Source: Thermoplasmata archaeon (GTDB taxonomy: Archaea > Thermoplasmatota > Thermoplasmata > Lutacidiplasmatales > UBA184). Taken from it: a stretch of 14,058 nt of DNA. The position numbers and the translations under genes were made by a program. Below, one piece after another: positions 1 through 5,855 of this stretch. The notes below the pieces were generated by a model. It worked only from the letters and a program-made list of their open reading frames with translations. It was not told the origin of the DNA and did no database searches. The stretch lies in contig JASHYQ010000243.1 of NCBI GenBank assembly GCA_030042955.1, forward strand, positions 1 through 14,058. Direction: 5' to 3'. The stretch's first letter is position 1. The number at the start of each line of letters is the position of its first letter.

Positions 1-296
1 CCCTCGCCCCGGTCCACGAGCGGTCCGGGGAGGCCGAGCAGCTTCGGGATGGACGGGCCGGTGATATCGGCGTCCAGGATCCCAACGGAGCGGCCCTGGC
101 GGACCAGTTCAGCGGCGAGGAGGGCGGTGACCGTGGACTTCCCGACCCCGCCCTTCCCGCTTCCGACCGCGACGACGTTGCGGATCCCGCCCTTCTCCAT
201 CCGCTGGAGGACGCTCCCGGGCGGGCCGCGTCGGGCTCCTGCCTGGGGCGGTGAGGAGACGGGGCGCGCGCCGGGAGGCGGAGGGTTGGCCGTCAT
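1..296 (-). CDS. Mrp/NBP35-family P-loop ATPase, N-terminal part (runs off the left edge)
   Basis: This is an iron-sulfur cluster carrier type ATPase (Mrp/ApbC/NBP35 family), cut at the window edge after about 98 residues. Reading the minus strand from the ATG at 296, a Pro-rich leader of about 38 residues is followed by [20 protein letters not shown], the deviant Walker A motif with the signature lysine (GKGGVGKS), and then by [15 protein letters not shown], which matches the family's conserved DADI-GPSIP motif. There is no room for an N-terminal MIP18 domain. No cysteine motif of the eukaryotic NBP35 kind precedes the P-loop. The C-terminal CxxC that would bind the cluster lies outside the window. 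The start is supported by a TATA-like element centred about 26 bases upstream, which implies a leaderless mRNA. MinD/ParA-type ATPases are related, but the GPSIP motif favours Mrp. Family assignment is secure; the exact cargo is unknown. Confidence 0.9.
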   Translation of the reverse strand, partial: MTANPPPPGARPVSSPPQAGARRGPPGSVLQRMEKGGIRNVVAVGSGKGGVGKSTVTALLAAELVRQGRSVGILDADITGPSIPKLLGLPGPLVDRGE

Positions 297-317
297 GGGC
301 CGTCCACGCGGAGCCGC

Positions 318-327
318 GTATATTATG
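318..327. promoter_or_regulatory. Shared bidirectional TATA element for mrp and acd
   Basis: The sequence GTATATTATG is the only AT-rich stretch between the two divergent genes and reads as a TATA box on both strands (CATAATATAC on minus). Its centre is about 26 bases from the mrp ATG at 296, so that transcript would be leaderless. On the plus strand it predicts a start near 348-350, giving acd a leader of about 19 bases. Confidence 0.65.
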
Positions 328-334
328 GGCGTCG

Positions 335-354
335 GACCGGTCGGGAAACCGGTC
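335..354. repeat. Two near-palindromic octamers 12 bp apart at the predicted acd transcription start
   Basis: GACCGGTC (335-342, a perfect palindrome) is followed one helical turn later by AACCGGTC (347-354). They straddle the acd transcription start predicted from the TATA box. This is a candidate operator, but GC-rich DNA gives such octamers by chance; another GACCGGTC lies inside moaD. Confidence 0.3.
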
Positions 355-367
355 AGGGGCAAGTAGG

Positions 368-2587
368 ATGCCGGTCGGTAAGTCCGCGGAGCTGGACGAG
401 CTGTTCGCCCCGCGCTCCGTGGCCGTCATCGGAGCATCGAACCGACCCGCTAGTGTCGGAACGATCCTCTTCCGCAACATCGTGCAGGCGGGGTTCAAGG
501 GCGTCGCCTATCCCGTGAACCCCACCTGGCCGAGCGTCTCCGGCGTCCATTGCTATCCGGACGTAGAGTCCCTGCCGGCGGTACCGGACCTCGCCGTGGT
601 GATCGTGCCGGCGGCCCTCGTGCCCGGTGTGGTCGAGGAGGTCGGTCGGGCCGGCACGCGCGGGGTGGTGGTGATCTCCTCCGGATTCCGCGAGGTGGGT
701 GGAGCCGGGATCTCCCTCGAGGAGGAGCTGGTCCGGATCGTGACCAAGTACCGAATGTCGTTGGTCGGACCGAACTGCTTCGGGGTCCTGAACACCGACC
801 CCGCCGTGAGCCTCAACTCGACGTTCAGCGCGAGCCTTCCGCCTCGGGGGAACATCGCCTTCGTCTCCCAGAGCGGCGCCCTGGGGGCCGGCATCATCCA
901 GTACGGGATTGCGGAGCGGATCGGGTTCTCTCGGTTCATCTCCGTGGGAAACCGGGCCGGGGTCGACGAGAACGACCTGCTCCGCTCCCTTGCGCAGGAC
1001 CCGGCGACGCGCGTGATCCTGCTGTACGTCGAGAGCCTCGCGGACGGGCGACGCTTTCTCCAGGCCGCCCGGGACGTCACGGAAGAGAAGCCGGTCCTGG
1101 TGATCAAGAGCGGCCGGACCCCGGAAGGGGAGCGGGCCGTTCGCAGCCATACCGGCTCGCTCGCCCAGTCGGGACGCGACCAGCTCTACGACTCCCTCTT
1201 CGCGCAGGCCGGTGTGATCCGAGCGGACACCATCGGCGACCTGTTCCGGACGGCGAAGGTCTTCTCGTCCGGCATCCAGCTCGAGGGGCCTCGACTGGCC
1301 ATCCTGACCAACTCCGGGGGGCCGGGCATCGTCGCGGCCGACGCGGCGGTGCGGCATGGGCTGGAGCTCTCGACCGTGACCGAGCGCGAGCGCGCGGGGT
1401 TCGCCCGCATCCTCTCCCCGTCGGCCTCCCTCGGCAACCCGATTGACATGACCGCGGATACCAGCCTCAGCCAGGTACGAACCGTGATGCGCACCCTGCT
1501 CCGCTCTCCCCGCGTGGACGGCACGCTCGTGATCATGACCCCCGCCGCGACCTTTACCAGCGAGGCGGCGGCCCGCTCAATCCTGGATGGGCGAGGCGAG
1601 AGCGCGAAGGCCGTCGCCGCCTGCCTCTTCGGGGTCACGGACGTCTCGGAGGCGGTCAAGTTCCTCGAGGAGCACGGGATCCCGACGTTCACGTTCCCGG
1701 AGGAGGCGGTCCAGGGGCTCGGGAGTCTCGCCCAGTACCAGGCCTGGCGGACCCGCCCCCGTACCGAGGTGCGTCACTTCCCGGTCGACCGCAGCGGGGT
1801 CCGGGCGATCATCGCGGAGAGCCAGCGAGCGGGCCGCAGCAACCTCCCTCCCGCTGCCGGCCGGGAGATCCTGACCGCCTACGGGGTAAACTTCCCGGCG
1901 GTCCAGCGCGTCCAGAACGAGGAGGAGGCGCTCCGGGCCGCCGAGGTGGTCGGGTACCCCGTGGTCCTGAAGGTCAGCTCCCCGGATATCTCTCACAAGA
2001 CGGACGTGGGGGGCGTCCTGCTCAACGTACGGGACCGGACCGAGCTGCGCGAGGGGCTGCGACGGATGATGTCGAGCGTGCGGCAGCGCGCCCCCAAGGC
2101 CCGCATCGAGGGGTTCGAAGTGGAGGCGCAAATCCTGGGAGGCAAGGAGGTGCTGATCGGGCTGGAGCGGGACCCCGGGTTCGGGCCGGTGATCGCCTTC
2201 GGACTGGGCGGGATCTACGTCGAGGTGCTCCAGGACGTCACCTTCCGACTCGCGCCCGTGCGGACTCTCTCGGCCCGACACATGATCGAGTCCGTGAAGG
2301 CGTTCCCGTTGCTGCAGGGCGTGCGCGGGGAGCCGCCGAGCGACCTCGAGGCGCTCGCCGAGGCGATCGAGCGCGTCTCCCAGCTCGCGGTCGACCTTCC
2401 CGAGATCGCCGAGCTGGACATCAACCCGCTGATCGTCCGGTCGAAGGGCCAGGGCGTCGTCGCGGTCGACGCACGGGTCGTGCTCGGATCTCCTTCCATA
2501 CCGGGACGGACCGCTTCAGCTCGTCGATCAGGAACCGCGTCGCCGCGAACGCCTCGACCCGGTGCGCGCACGCAGCCCCGACGATGA
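368..2587 (+). CDS. acd: ADP-forming acetyl-CoA synthetase (acetate-CoA ligase), fused alpha-beta
   Basis: Converts acetyl-CoA (or another acyl-CoA), ADP and phosphate to the acid, CoA and ATP in the cytoplasm; it is the archaeal fermentative ATP-forming step. The 739-residue protein carries, in order, a CoA-binding Rossmann domain (about residues 12-110, with [15 protein letters not shown]), succinyl-CoA-ligase-like domains (about 150-460), and an ATP-grasp domain (about 490-705). The phosphorylated histidine is His261 in RSHTGSLA. The second conserved histidine is His543 in [18 protein letters not shown] and NSGGPG match CoA-ligase motifs. The ATG at 368 is chosen because family homology begins here and it lies just past the promoter; the frame is open upstream to 251. 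The conserved core ends near 2485, and the last 33 residues, an Arg/Pro/Ser-rich tail, are read from DNA antisense to moaE. Acyl specificity cannot be told from sequence. The kor genes downstream could supply acyl-CoA. Confidence 0.93.
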   Translation: MPVGKSAELDELFAPRSVAVIGASNRPASVGTILFRNIVQAGFKGVAYPVNPTWPSVSGVHCYPDVESLPAVPDLAVVIVPAALVPGVVEEVGRAGTRGVVVISSGFREVGGAGISLEEELVRIVTKYRMSLVGPNCFGVLNTDPAVSLNSTFSASLPPRGNIAFVSQSGALGAGIIQYGIAERIGFSRFISVGNRAGVDENDLLRSLAQDPATRVILLYVESLADGRRFLQAARDVTEEKPVLVIKSGRTPEGERAVRSHTGSLAQSGRDQLYDSLFAQAGVIRADTIGDLFRTAKVFSSGIQLEGPRLAILTNSGGPGIVAADAAVRHGLELSTVTERERAGFARILSPSASLGNPIDMTADTSLSQVRTVMRTLLRSPRVDGTLVIMTPAATFTSEAAARSILDGRGESAKAVAACLFGVTDVSEAVKFLEEHGIPTFTFPEEAVQGLGSLAQYQAWRTRPRTEVRHFPVDRSGVRAIIAESQRAGRSNLPPAAGREILTAYGVNFPAVQRVQNEEEALRAAEVVGYPVVLKVSSPDISHKTDVGGVLLNVRDRTELREGLRRMMSSVRQRAPKARIEGFEVEAQILGGKEVLIGLERDPGFGPVIAFGLGGIYVEVLQDVTFRLAPVRTLSARHMIESVKAFPLLQGVRGEPPSDLEALAEAIERVSQLAVDLPEIAELDINPLIVRSKGQGVVAVDARVVLGSPSIPGRTASARRSGTASPRTPRPGARTQPRR

Positions 2588-2861
2588 CCGCGGGCTCACC
2601 GACCCGTACCCGTCCCACCCGGTGCCACGCGACCGTCCGCTCCGCCCCAAACCGGCGGTGAGCCTCCTGCTCGAGCCGCGCGAGCGCCCGGAGCGCGGGA
2701 GCACGATGCGTCTCGTACTGGAGCTCGACGACCGCACCCTCGCGAGTGCGGTCGGGGCGCACGCGACCCACGAACACGACCAGCCCGCCGAGGGCGGGAG
2801 CCTCCAGTTCGCGGAGGGCGGCGCCGAGGACGAGGGGCCGGGACGTCAGGCGCACCGACAC
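2421..2861 (-). CDS. moaE: Molybdopterin synthase catalytic subunit MoaE
   Basis: MoaE is the large subunit of molybdopterin synthase, which inserts two sulfurs carried by MoaD into precursor Z during molybdenum or tungsten cofactor synthesis. The 146-residue product has family motifs in order: GGLVVFVGRVR (25-35), LQYETH (47-52), WHRVGRVRVGEP (79-90), [11 protein letters not shown] (97-107) and [10 protein letters not shown] (115-124). Lys116 and Lys123 have the same 7-residue spacing as the two functional lysines of E. coli MoaE (119 and 126). The GTG at 2861 is preferred over the GTG at 2855 because a GGAGGTG ribosome binding site ends 7 bases before it, and it lies 2 bases after the moaD stop. 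The conserved core ends near 2487; the last 21 residues are a basic Arg/Pro tail. The gene overlaps the 3' end of convergent acd by 167 bases. Confidence 0.92.
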   Translation of the reverse strand: MSVRLTSRPLVLGAALRELEAPALGGLVVFVGRVRPDRTREGAVVELQYETHRAPALRALARLEQEAHRRFGAERTVAWHRVGRVRVGEPAVIVGAACAHRVEAFAATRFLIDELKRSVPVWKEIRARPVRRPRRRPGPSTGRSAG

Positions 2862-2863
2862 GG

Positions 2864-3097
2864 CTAGCCACCTCCGTAGGGTGGGTGGACCGCAAGCTCG
2901 TCTCCCGGACGTACCCGCTCGGCGCGCCGACGGACGAGCTCCCCGTTGCGGAACACCCGACTCGAGACCAGGACCGGTCCGAGCGCGGGGTGCCGGCTCA
3001 CCAACTCCCGGAGCAGCTCGCTCGCCGGAACGCCCTCCGCGGGGACGGCGCGGTCGACCCGCGCTCGTCCGACCGCGGTCCGGGCCGTCGCGAACAA
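2864..3097 (-). CDS. moaD: Molybdopterin synthase sulfur-carrier subunit MoaD
   Basis: MoaD is a ubiquitin-fold sulfur carrier whose C-terminal Gly-Gly is adenylated and converted to a thiocarboxylate. The protein ends in HPPYGGG, with the required terminal diglycine. RPGDELAVHPP before it matches the family's GDEVALLPP region. The start is uncertain. The only standard start codon is the TTG at 3097, giving 77 residues, but the family's first beta strand (RILLFATA) begins six codons earlier, and no ATG, GTG or TTG occurs between 3098 and 3165 in any frame. A CTG at 3116-3118 would give an 84-residue protein with the full strand. The gene is first in a moaD-moaE operon, two bases apart, and diverges from korA across a TATA-like element near 3181. 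Confidence 0.85.
   Translation of the reverse strand: MFATARTAVGRARVDRAVPAEGVPASELLRELVSRHPALGPVLVSSRVFRNGELVRRRAERVRPGDELAVHPPYGGG
2869..2875 (-). promoter_or_regulatory. Ribosome binding site of moaE inside the last moaD codons
   Basis: GGAGGTG on the minus strand is a near-perfect archaeal Shine-Dalgarno sequence, 7 bases from the moaE GTG at 2861. The same bases are part of the moaD codons GGA GGT GGC for its essential C-terminal glycines. The site decides the moaE start. Confidence 0.8.
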
Positions 3098-3176
3098 GAG
3101 GATGCGCGCCGGACGCAGTCCGTTCCCGCGGCTTCGCGGCGTCAGAATCTCCCTCGCTTGCCCCAGCCGGCAAACC

Positions 3177-3186
3177 GATTAATACA
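3177..3186. promoter_or_regulatory. TATA element of korA, possibly shared with moaD
   Basis: GATTAATACA contains TTAATA centred at about 3181, some 25 bases before the korA ATG at 3206, so korA is predicted to be leaderless. It is the only AT-rich element between the divergent genes. On the minus strand it would start moaD transcripts near 3155. Confidence 0.65.
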
Positions 3187-3205
3187 CACGTACCCTCGAA
3201 GGCCC

Positions 3206-4960
3206 ATGTCCGAGCTCACGGTCTGCATCGGCGGTCAGGCCGGTGACGGCATCCAGTCCATCGGGGAGACGGTCGCGCGGAGCTTCTCCCGGCTCGGGCT
3301 CCATGTCTTCGGGATGAACGCGTACCAGTCGGTCATCCGGGGCGGCCATGTATACTACACGGCTCGCACCTCCACCGAGCGGCCGTACTCGCAAGGCGAC
3401 GGAGTGGACATCCTCTACGCGCTCGACCGCCAGACCGTGGACGTCCACGGACCCGGGGTCCGCCCGGGGGGCTACGTCGTCTTCGACGCCGAGAAGTTCG
3501 CGGTCGCCGCGAGCGACCTTCCGCCCGGCGTGACGGCGCTCGCGGTCCCGACCCTCGAGATCGCGCGGAAGTACACCACCCAGTCGATCCTCCAGAACGG
3601 GGCGGGGGTCGGCGCCGTCGCGTTCCTCGCCGGCATTCCCCTCGACGTCTTGCACGAGGTCCTCACCGACTCGTTCGGACGCAAGAAGGGCGAGATCGTC
3701 GACTGGAACCTCGGCGCCAGTGCCGCCGGCTACCAGTTCGCCGGGGCCCACGCCAAGGTCCATGCCTCCGCCGTCCACAAGGCAGGGCCCCCCAAGCTCC
3801 TGATGACCGGCAACCAGGCCATCGCCCTCGGGGCTGCGGCCGGCGGCCTCAAGTTCCTCGCCCAGTACCCGATGACCCCTGCCTCGTCCATCATGCACTG
3901 GATGGCGGACCATTCCCACTCGCTCGGCATCGTCGTCAAGCAGGCCGAGGACGAGCTCGCGTCGATCAACATGGCGATCGGCGCCTCCTTCGGTGGGGTG
4001 CGGGCGATGACCGCGACCAGCGGCGGCGGATTCTCGCTCATGGTGGAGGCGCTCGGGATGGCGGGGATGACCGAGACCCCCGTCGTCGTCGTCGACTCTC
4101 AACGGGCGGGCCCGTCGACCGGCCTGCCGACGAAGACCGAGCAGGGCGACCTGAACCTCATGCTCGGGGCCGGTCAGGGGGAGTTCCCCCGAGCGATCCT
4201 GGCCCCGTCTCACCCGAAGGAGGCGATCCCGATCATGGTCGAGGCATTCCGGTTGGCCGAGAAGTGGCAGACCCCGGTGATGGTCGCGAGCGACCTCCAC
4301 CTGTCCGAGAACCACGCGACGGTCGACCGGGAGGAGATCTCCTTCGACTTCGAGCCCGAAAACCTGATCGCGGTGGAGCCGAACGGCCACGACTACAAGC
4401 GCTACCAGTACACCGAGAGCGGGGTCTCCCCGCGCGCGGTTCCGGGCCAGGCGGGCCTCCAGTTCATCGCCGGCTCCGACGAGCACGACGAGAAGGGCCA
4501 CCTGGTCTCCGACGTGAAGAGCGGCATTCCGCACTGGGTCGCGGAACGGGCCCGGATGATGGACAAGCGGATGCACAAGCTCGAAGGCCTGCGACACGAC
4601 AGCCCGCCCATGGTCCTCGAGGGACCCGCAGACGCGCCCCTCACCTTCGTCGCCTGGGGCTCCACGATCGGTGCGGTCCGCGACGCCATGCGCGTGCTGG
4701 CGGCCCAGGGCCGGCCGACCAACCTCCTCCACTTCCCGACCGTCTACCCCGTCGACCCCCAGGCGGTGAAGGAGGCGATCGGCCGGGCGCACCGGACCCT
4801 GCTCGTGGAGGCGAACTTCACCGGGCAGTTCGGGCGTCTCCTGCGGGCCGAGACCGGCGTGGAGTTGCCCGAACGCCTCCTTAAGTACGACGGCGAGCCG
4901 TTCTCTCCCCATGAGATCGTCGCTCGGGCCCTCGAGGTGCTGAACCATGGCGGAAAGTAG
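3206..4960 (+). CDS. korA: 2-oxoacid:ferredoxin oxidoreductase, fused gamma-alpha subunit
   Basis: With KorB this subunit oxidatively decarboxylates a 2-oxoacid to acyl-CoA, CO2 and reduced ferredoxin in the cytoplasm. The 584-residue protein begins with the gamma domain (about residues 1-180), containing IGGQAGDGIQSIGE and NAYQSVIRGGHVYYTART. A linker of about 15 residues leads to the alpha (pyrimidine-binding) domain. This has YPMTPASS at 221-228, equivalent to the YPITP motif of archaeal enzymes, then QAEDELASINMAIGASFGG and TSGGGFSLMVEALGMAG. The C-terminal region has FVAWGSTIGAV and LLVEANFTGQFGRLLR. The ATG at 3206 is chosen because GQAGDG lies at the usual distance from it and a TATA element lies 25 bases upstream; the longer open frame from 2885 would run through moaD. 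The gene overlaps korB by 14 bases. No ferredoxin-like delta domain is fused. Substrate choice (pyruvate, 2-oxoglutarate or other) cannot be read from the sequence. Confidence 0.94.
   Translation: MSELTVCIGGQAGDGIQSIGETVARSFSRLGLHVFGMNAYQSVIRGGHVYYTARTSTERPYSQGDGVDILYALDRQTVDVHGPGVRPGGYVVFDAEKFAVAASDLPPGVTALAVPTLEIARKYTTQSILQNGAGVGAVAFLAGIPLDVLHEVLTDSFGRKKGEIVDWNLGASAAGYQFAGAHAKVHASAVHKAGPPKLLMTGNQAIALGAAAGGLKFLAQYPMTPASSIMHWMADHSHSLGIVVKQAEDELASINMAIGASFGGVRAMTATSGGGFSLMVEALGMAGMTETPVVVVDSQRAGPSTGLPTKTEQGDLNLMLGAGQGEFPRAILAPSHPKEAIPIMVEAFRLAEKWQTPVMVASDLHLSENHATVDREEISFDFEPENLIAVEPNGHDYKRYQYTESGVSPRAVPGQAGLQFIAGSDEHDEKGHLVSDVKSGIPHWVAERARMMDKRMHKLEGLRHDSPPMVLEGPADAPLTFVAWGSTIGAVRDAMRVLAAQGRPTNLLHFPTVYPVDPQAVKEAIGRAHRTLLVEANFTGQFGRLLRAETGVELPERLLKYDGEPFSPHEIVARALEVLNHGGK
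4934..4939 (+). promoter_or_regulatory. Ribosome binding site of korB within korA
   Basis: GAGGTG sits 7 bases before the korB ATG at 4947, inside the korA reading frame. It fits the archaeal 16S anti-Shine-Dalgarno sequence and shows korB is translated from the korA mRNA. Confidence 0.7.
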
Positions 4961-5846
4961 CGCGACCCCCACGGCCACCCCGACCGGCCCGGCGTTGCCC
5001 CTCGTCGGGAAGTCCGACACGAAACCGACGTGGTGTCCGGGGTGCGGCGACTTCGGGGTCGTCGCAGCGGTCGAGATGGCCCTCAAGCGGCTGCAGATCC
5101 CGAGCCAGAATGTCGTGATCGTCTCGGGGATCGGCTGTTCCTCGAACCTTCCCCATTTCCTCAACTCGTACGGGTTCCACGCGATCCATGGACGCGCCGT
5201 CCCGGTCGCCGAGGGGATCCGCTGGGCGAACCACGGACTCACCGTGATCGGCACCGGCGGCGACGGGGACGGGTTCGGCATCGGCGTGGGCCACTTCATC
5301 CACGCCATGCGGCGGAACGTCGACCTGACGTACGTCACCATGGACAACCAGATCTACGGGCTCACGACCGGCCAGGCCAGCCCGACCTCCCGGATGGGCC
5401 AGAAGACGAAGTCGACGCCCTGGGGCGTCATCGAGGAGCCCATCGACCCGATCTCCCTCGCGCTCGCGAGCGGAGCCACGTACGTCGCTCGCGGCTTCTC
5501 GGGGGACGTGAAGCAGCTCGCCGACCTGGTCGCCGGCGGCATCCAGCACCACGGGTTCTCGTTCGTCGATGTCTTCAGCCCGTGCGTGACGTACAACAAG
5601 GTCAACACGTTCGACTTCTTCCGCCAGCGCGTCTACAAGCTCGAGAGCGCGGGCCATGACCCGACCAACCTCGTCCAGGCGTTCGCCCGCTCCGTCGAGT
5701 GGGGCGACAAGATCCCGGTCGGGCTCTTCTACCGCACGGAGAAACCGACGTACGAGGACCTCGAGGAGGTCCTGGCCGCCGGGCCGCTCCTCCACCAGAA
5801 GGCGGGACTGAAGGGCCGCGAAGCGCTCCTCGACGAGTTCGTCTAG
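4947..5846 (+). CDS. korB: 2-oxoacid:ferredoxin oxidoreductase beta subunit (TPP- and Fe-S-binding)
   Basis: This catalytic subunit binds thiamine diphosphate and one [4Fe-4S] cluster. The 299-residue protein shows WCPGCGDFGV at 29-38, GIGCSSNLPHFLNSYGFHAIHGRA style sequence from residue 60 (substrate/TPP region), then a GTGGDGDGFGIGVGHF TPP-Mg motif and DNQIYGLTTGQASPTS. Four cysteines fit the cluster ligands known from the Sulfolobus enzyme: Cys30, Cys33, Cys63 and Cys213 (SPCVTYN). The start lies 14 bases inside korA with a good GAGGTG site. The first 20 residues are a Thr/Pro/Ala-rich extension. The gene stops 9 bases before the convergent GT-C-like gene, with no visible T-rich terminator. 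Family and role are secure; the 2-oxoacid used is not determined. Confidence 0.95.
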   Translation: MAESSATPTATPTGPALPLVGKSDTKPTWCPGCGDFGVVAAVEMALKRLQIPSQNVVIVSGIGCSSNLPHFLNSYGFHAIHGRAVPVAEGIRWANHGLTVIGTGGDGDGFGIGVGHFIHAMRRNVDLTYVTMDNQIYGLTTGQASPTSRMGQKTKSTPWGVIEEPIDPISLALASGATYVARGFSGDVKQLADLVAGGIQHHGFSFVDVFSPCVTYNKVNTFDFFRQRVYKLESAGHDPTNLVQAFARSVEWGDKIPVGLFYRTEKPTYEDLEEVLAAGPLLHQKAGLKGREALLDEFV

Positions 5847-5855
5847 ACCGCGCGC

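Noticed and set aside
251-367. N-terminal extension of acd from 251
   Set aside because: It would run through the mrp N-terminus and the shared promoter; family homology starts at the ATG at 368.
550-1446. 298-residue open frame on the plus strand inside acd
   Set aside because: Out-of-frame shadow of acd, Arg/Gly/Pro-rich, with no motif.
2885-3205. N-terminal extension of korA from 2885
   Set aside because: It is antisense to moaD and upstream of the TATA element; the gamma domain starts right after the ATG at 3206.
3179-5347. 722-residue open frame on the minus strand
   Set aside because: It is antisense to korA and korB, with highly charged low-complexity sequence; it follows from high GC and the codon bias of the real genes.
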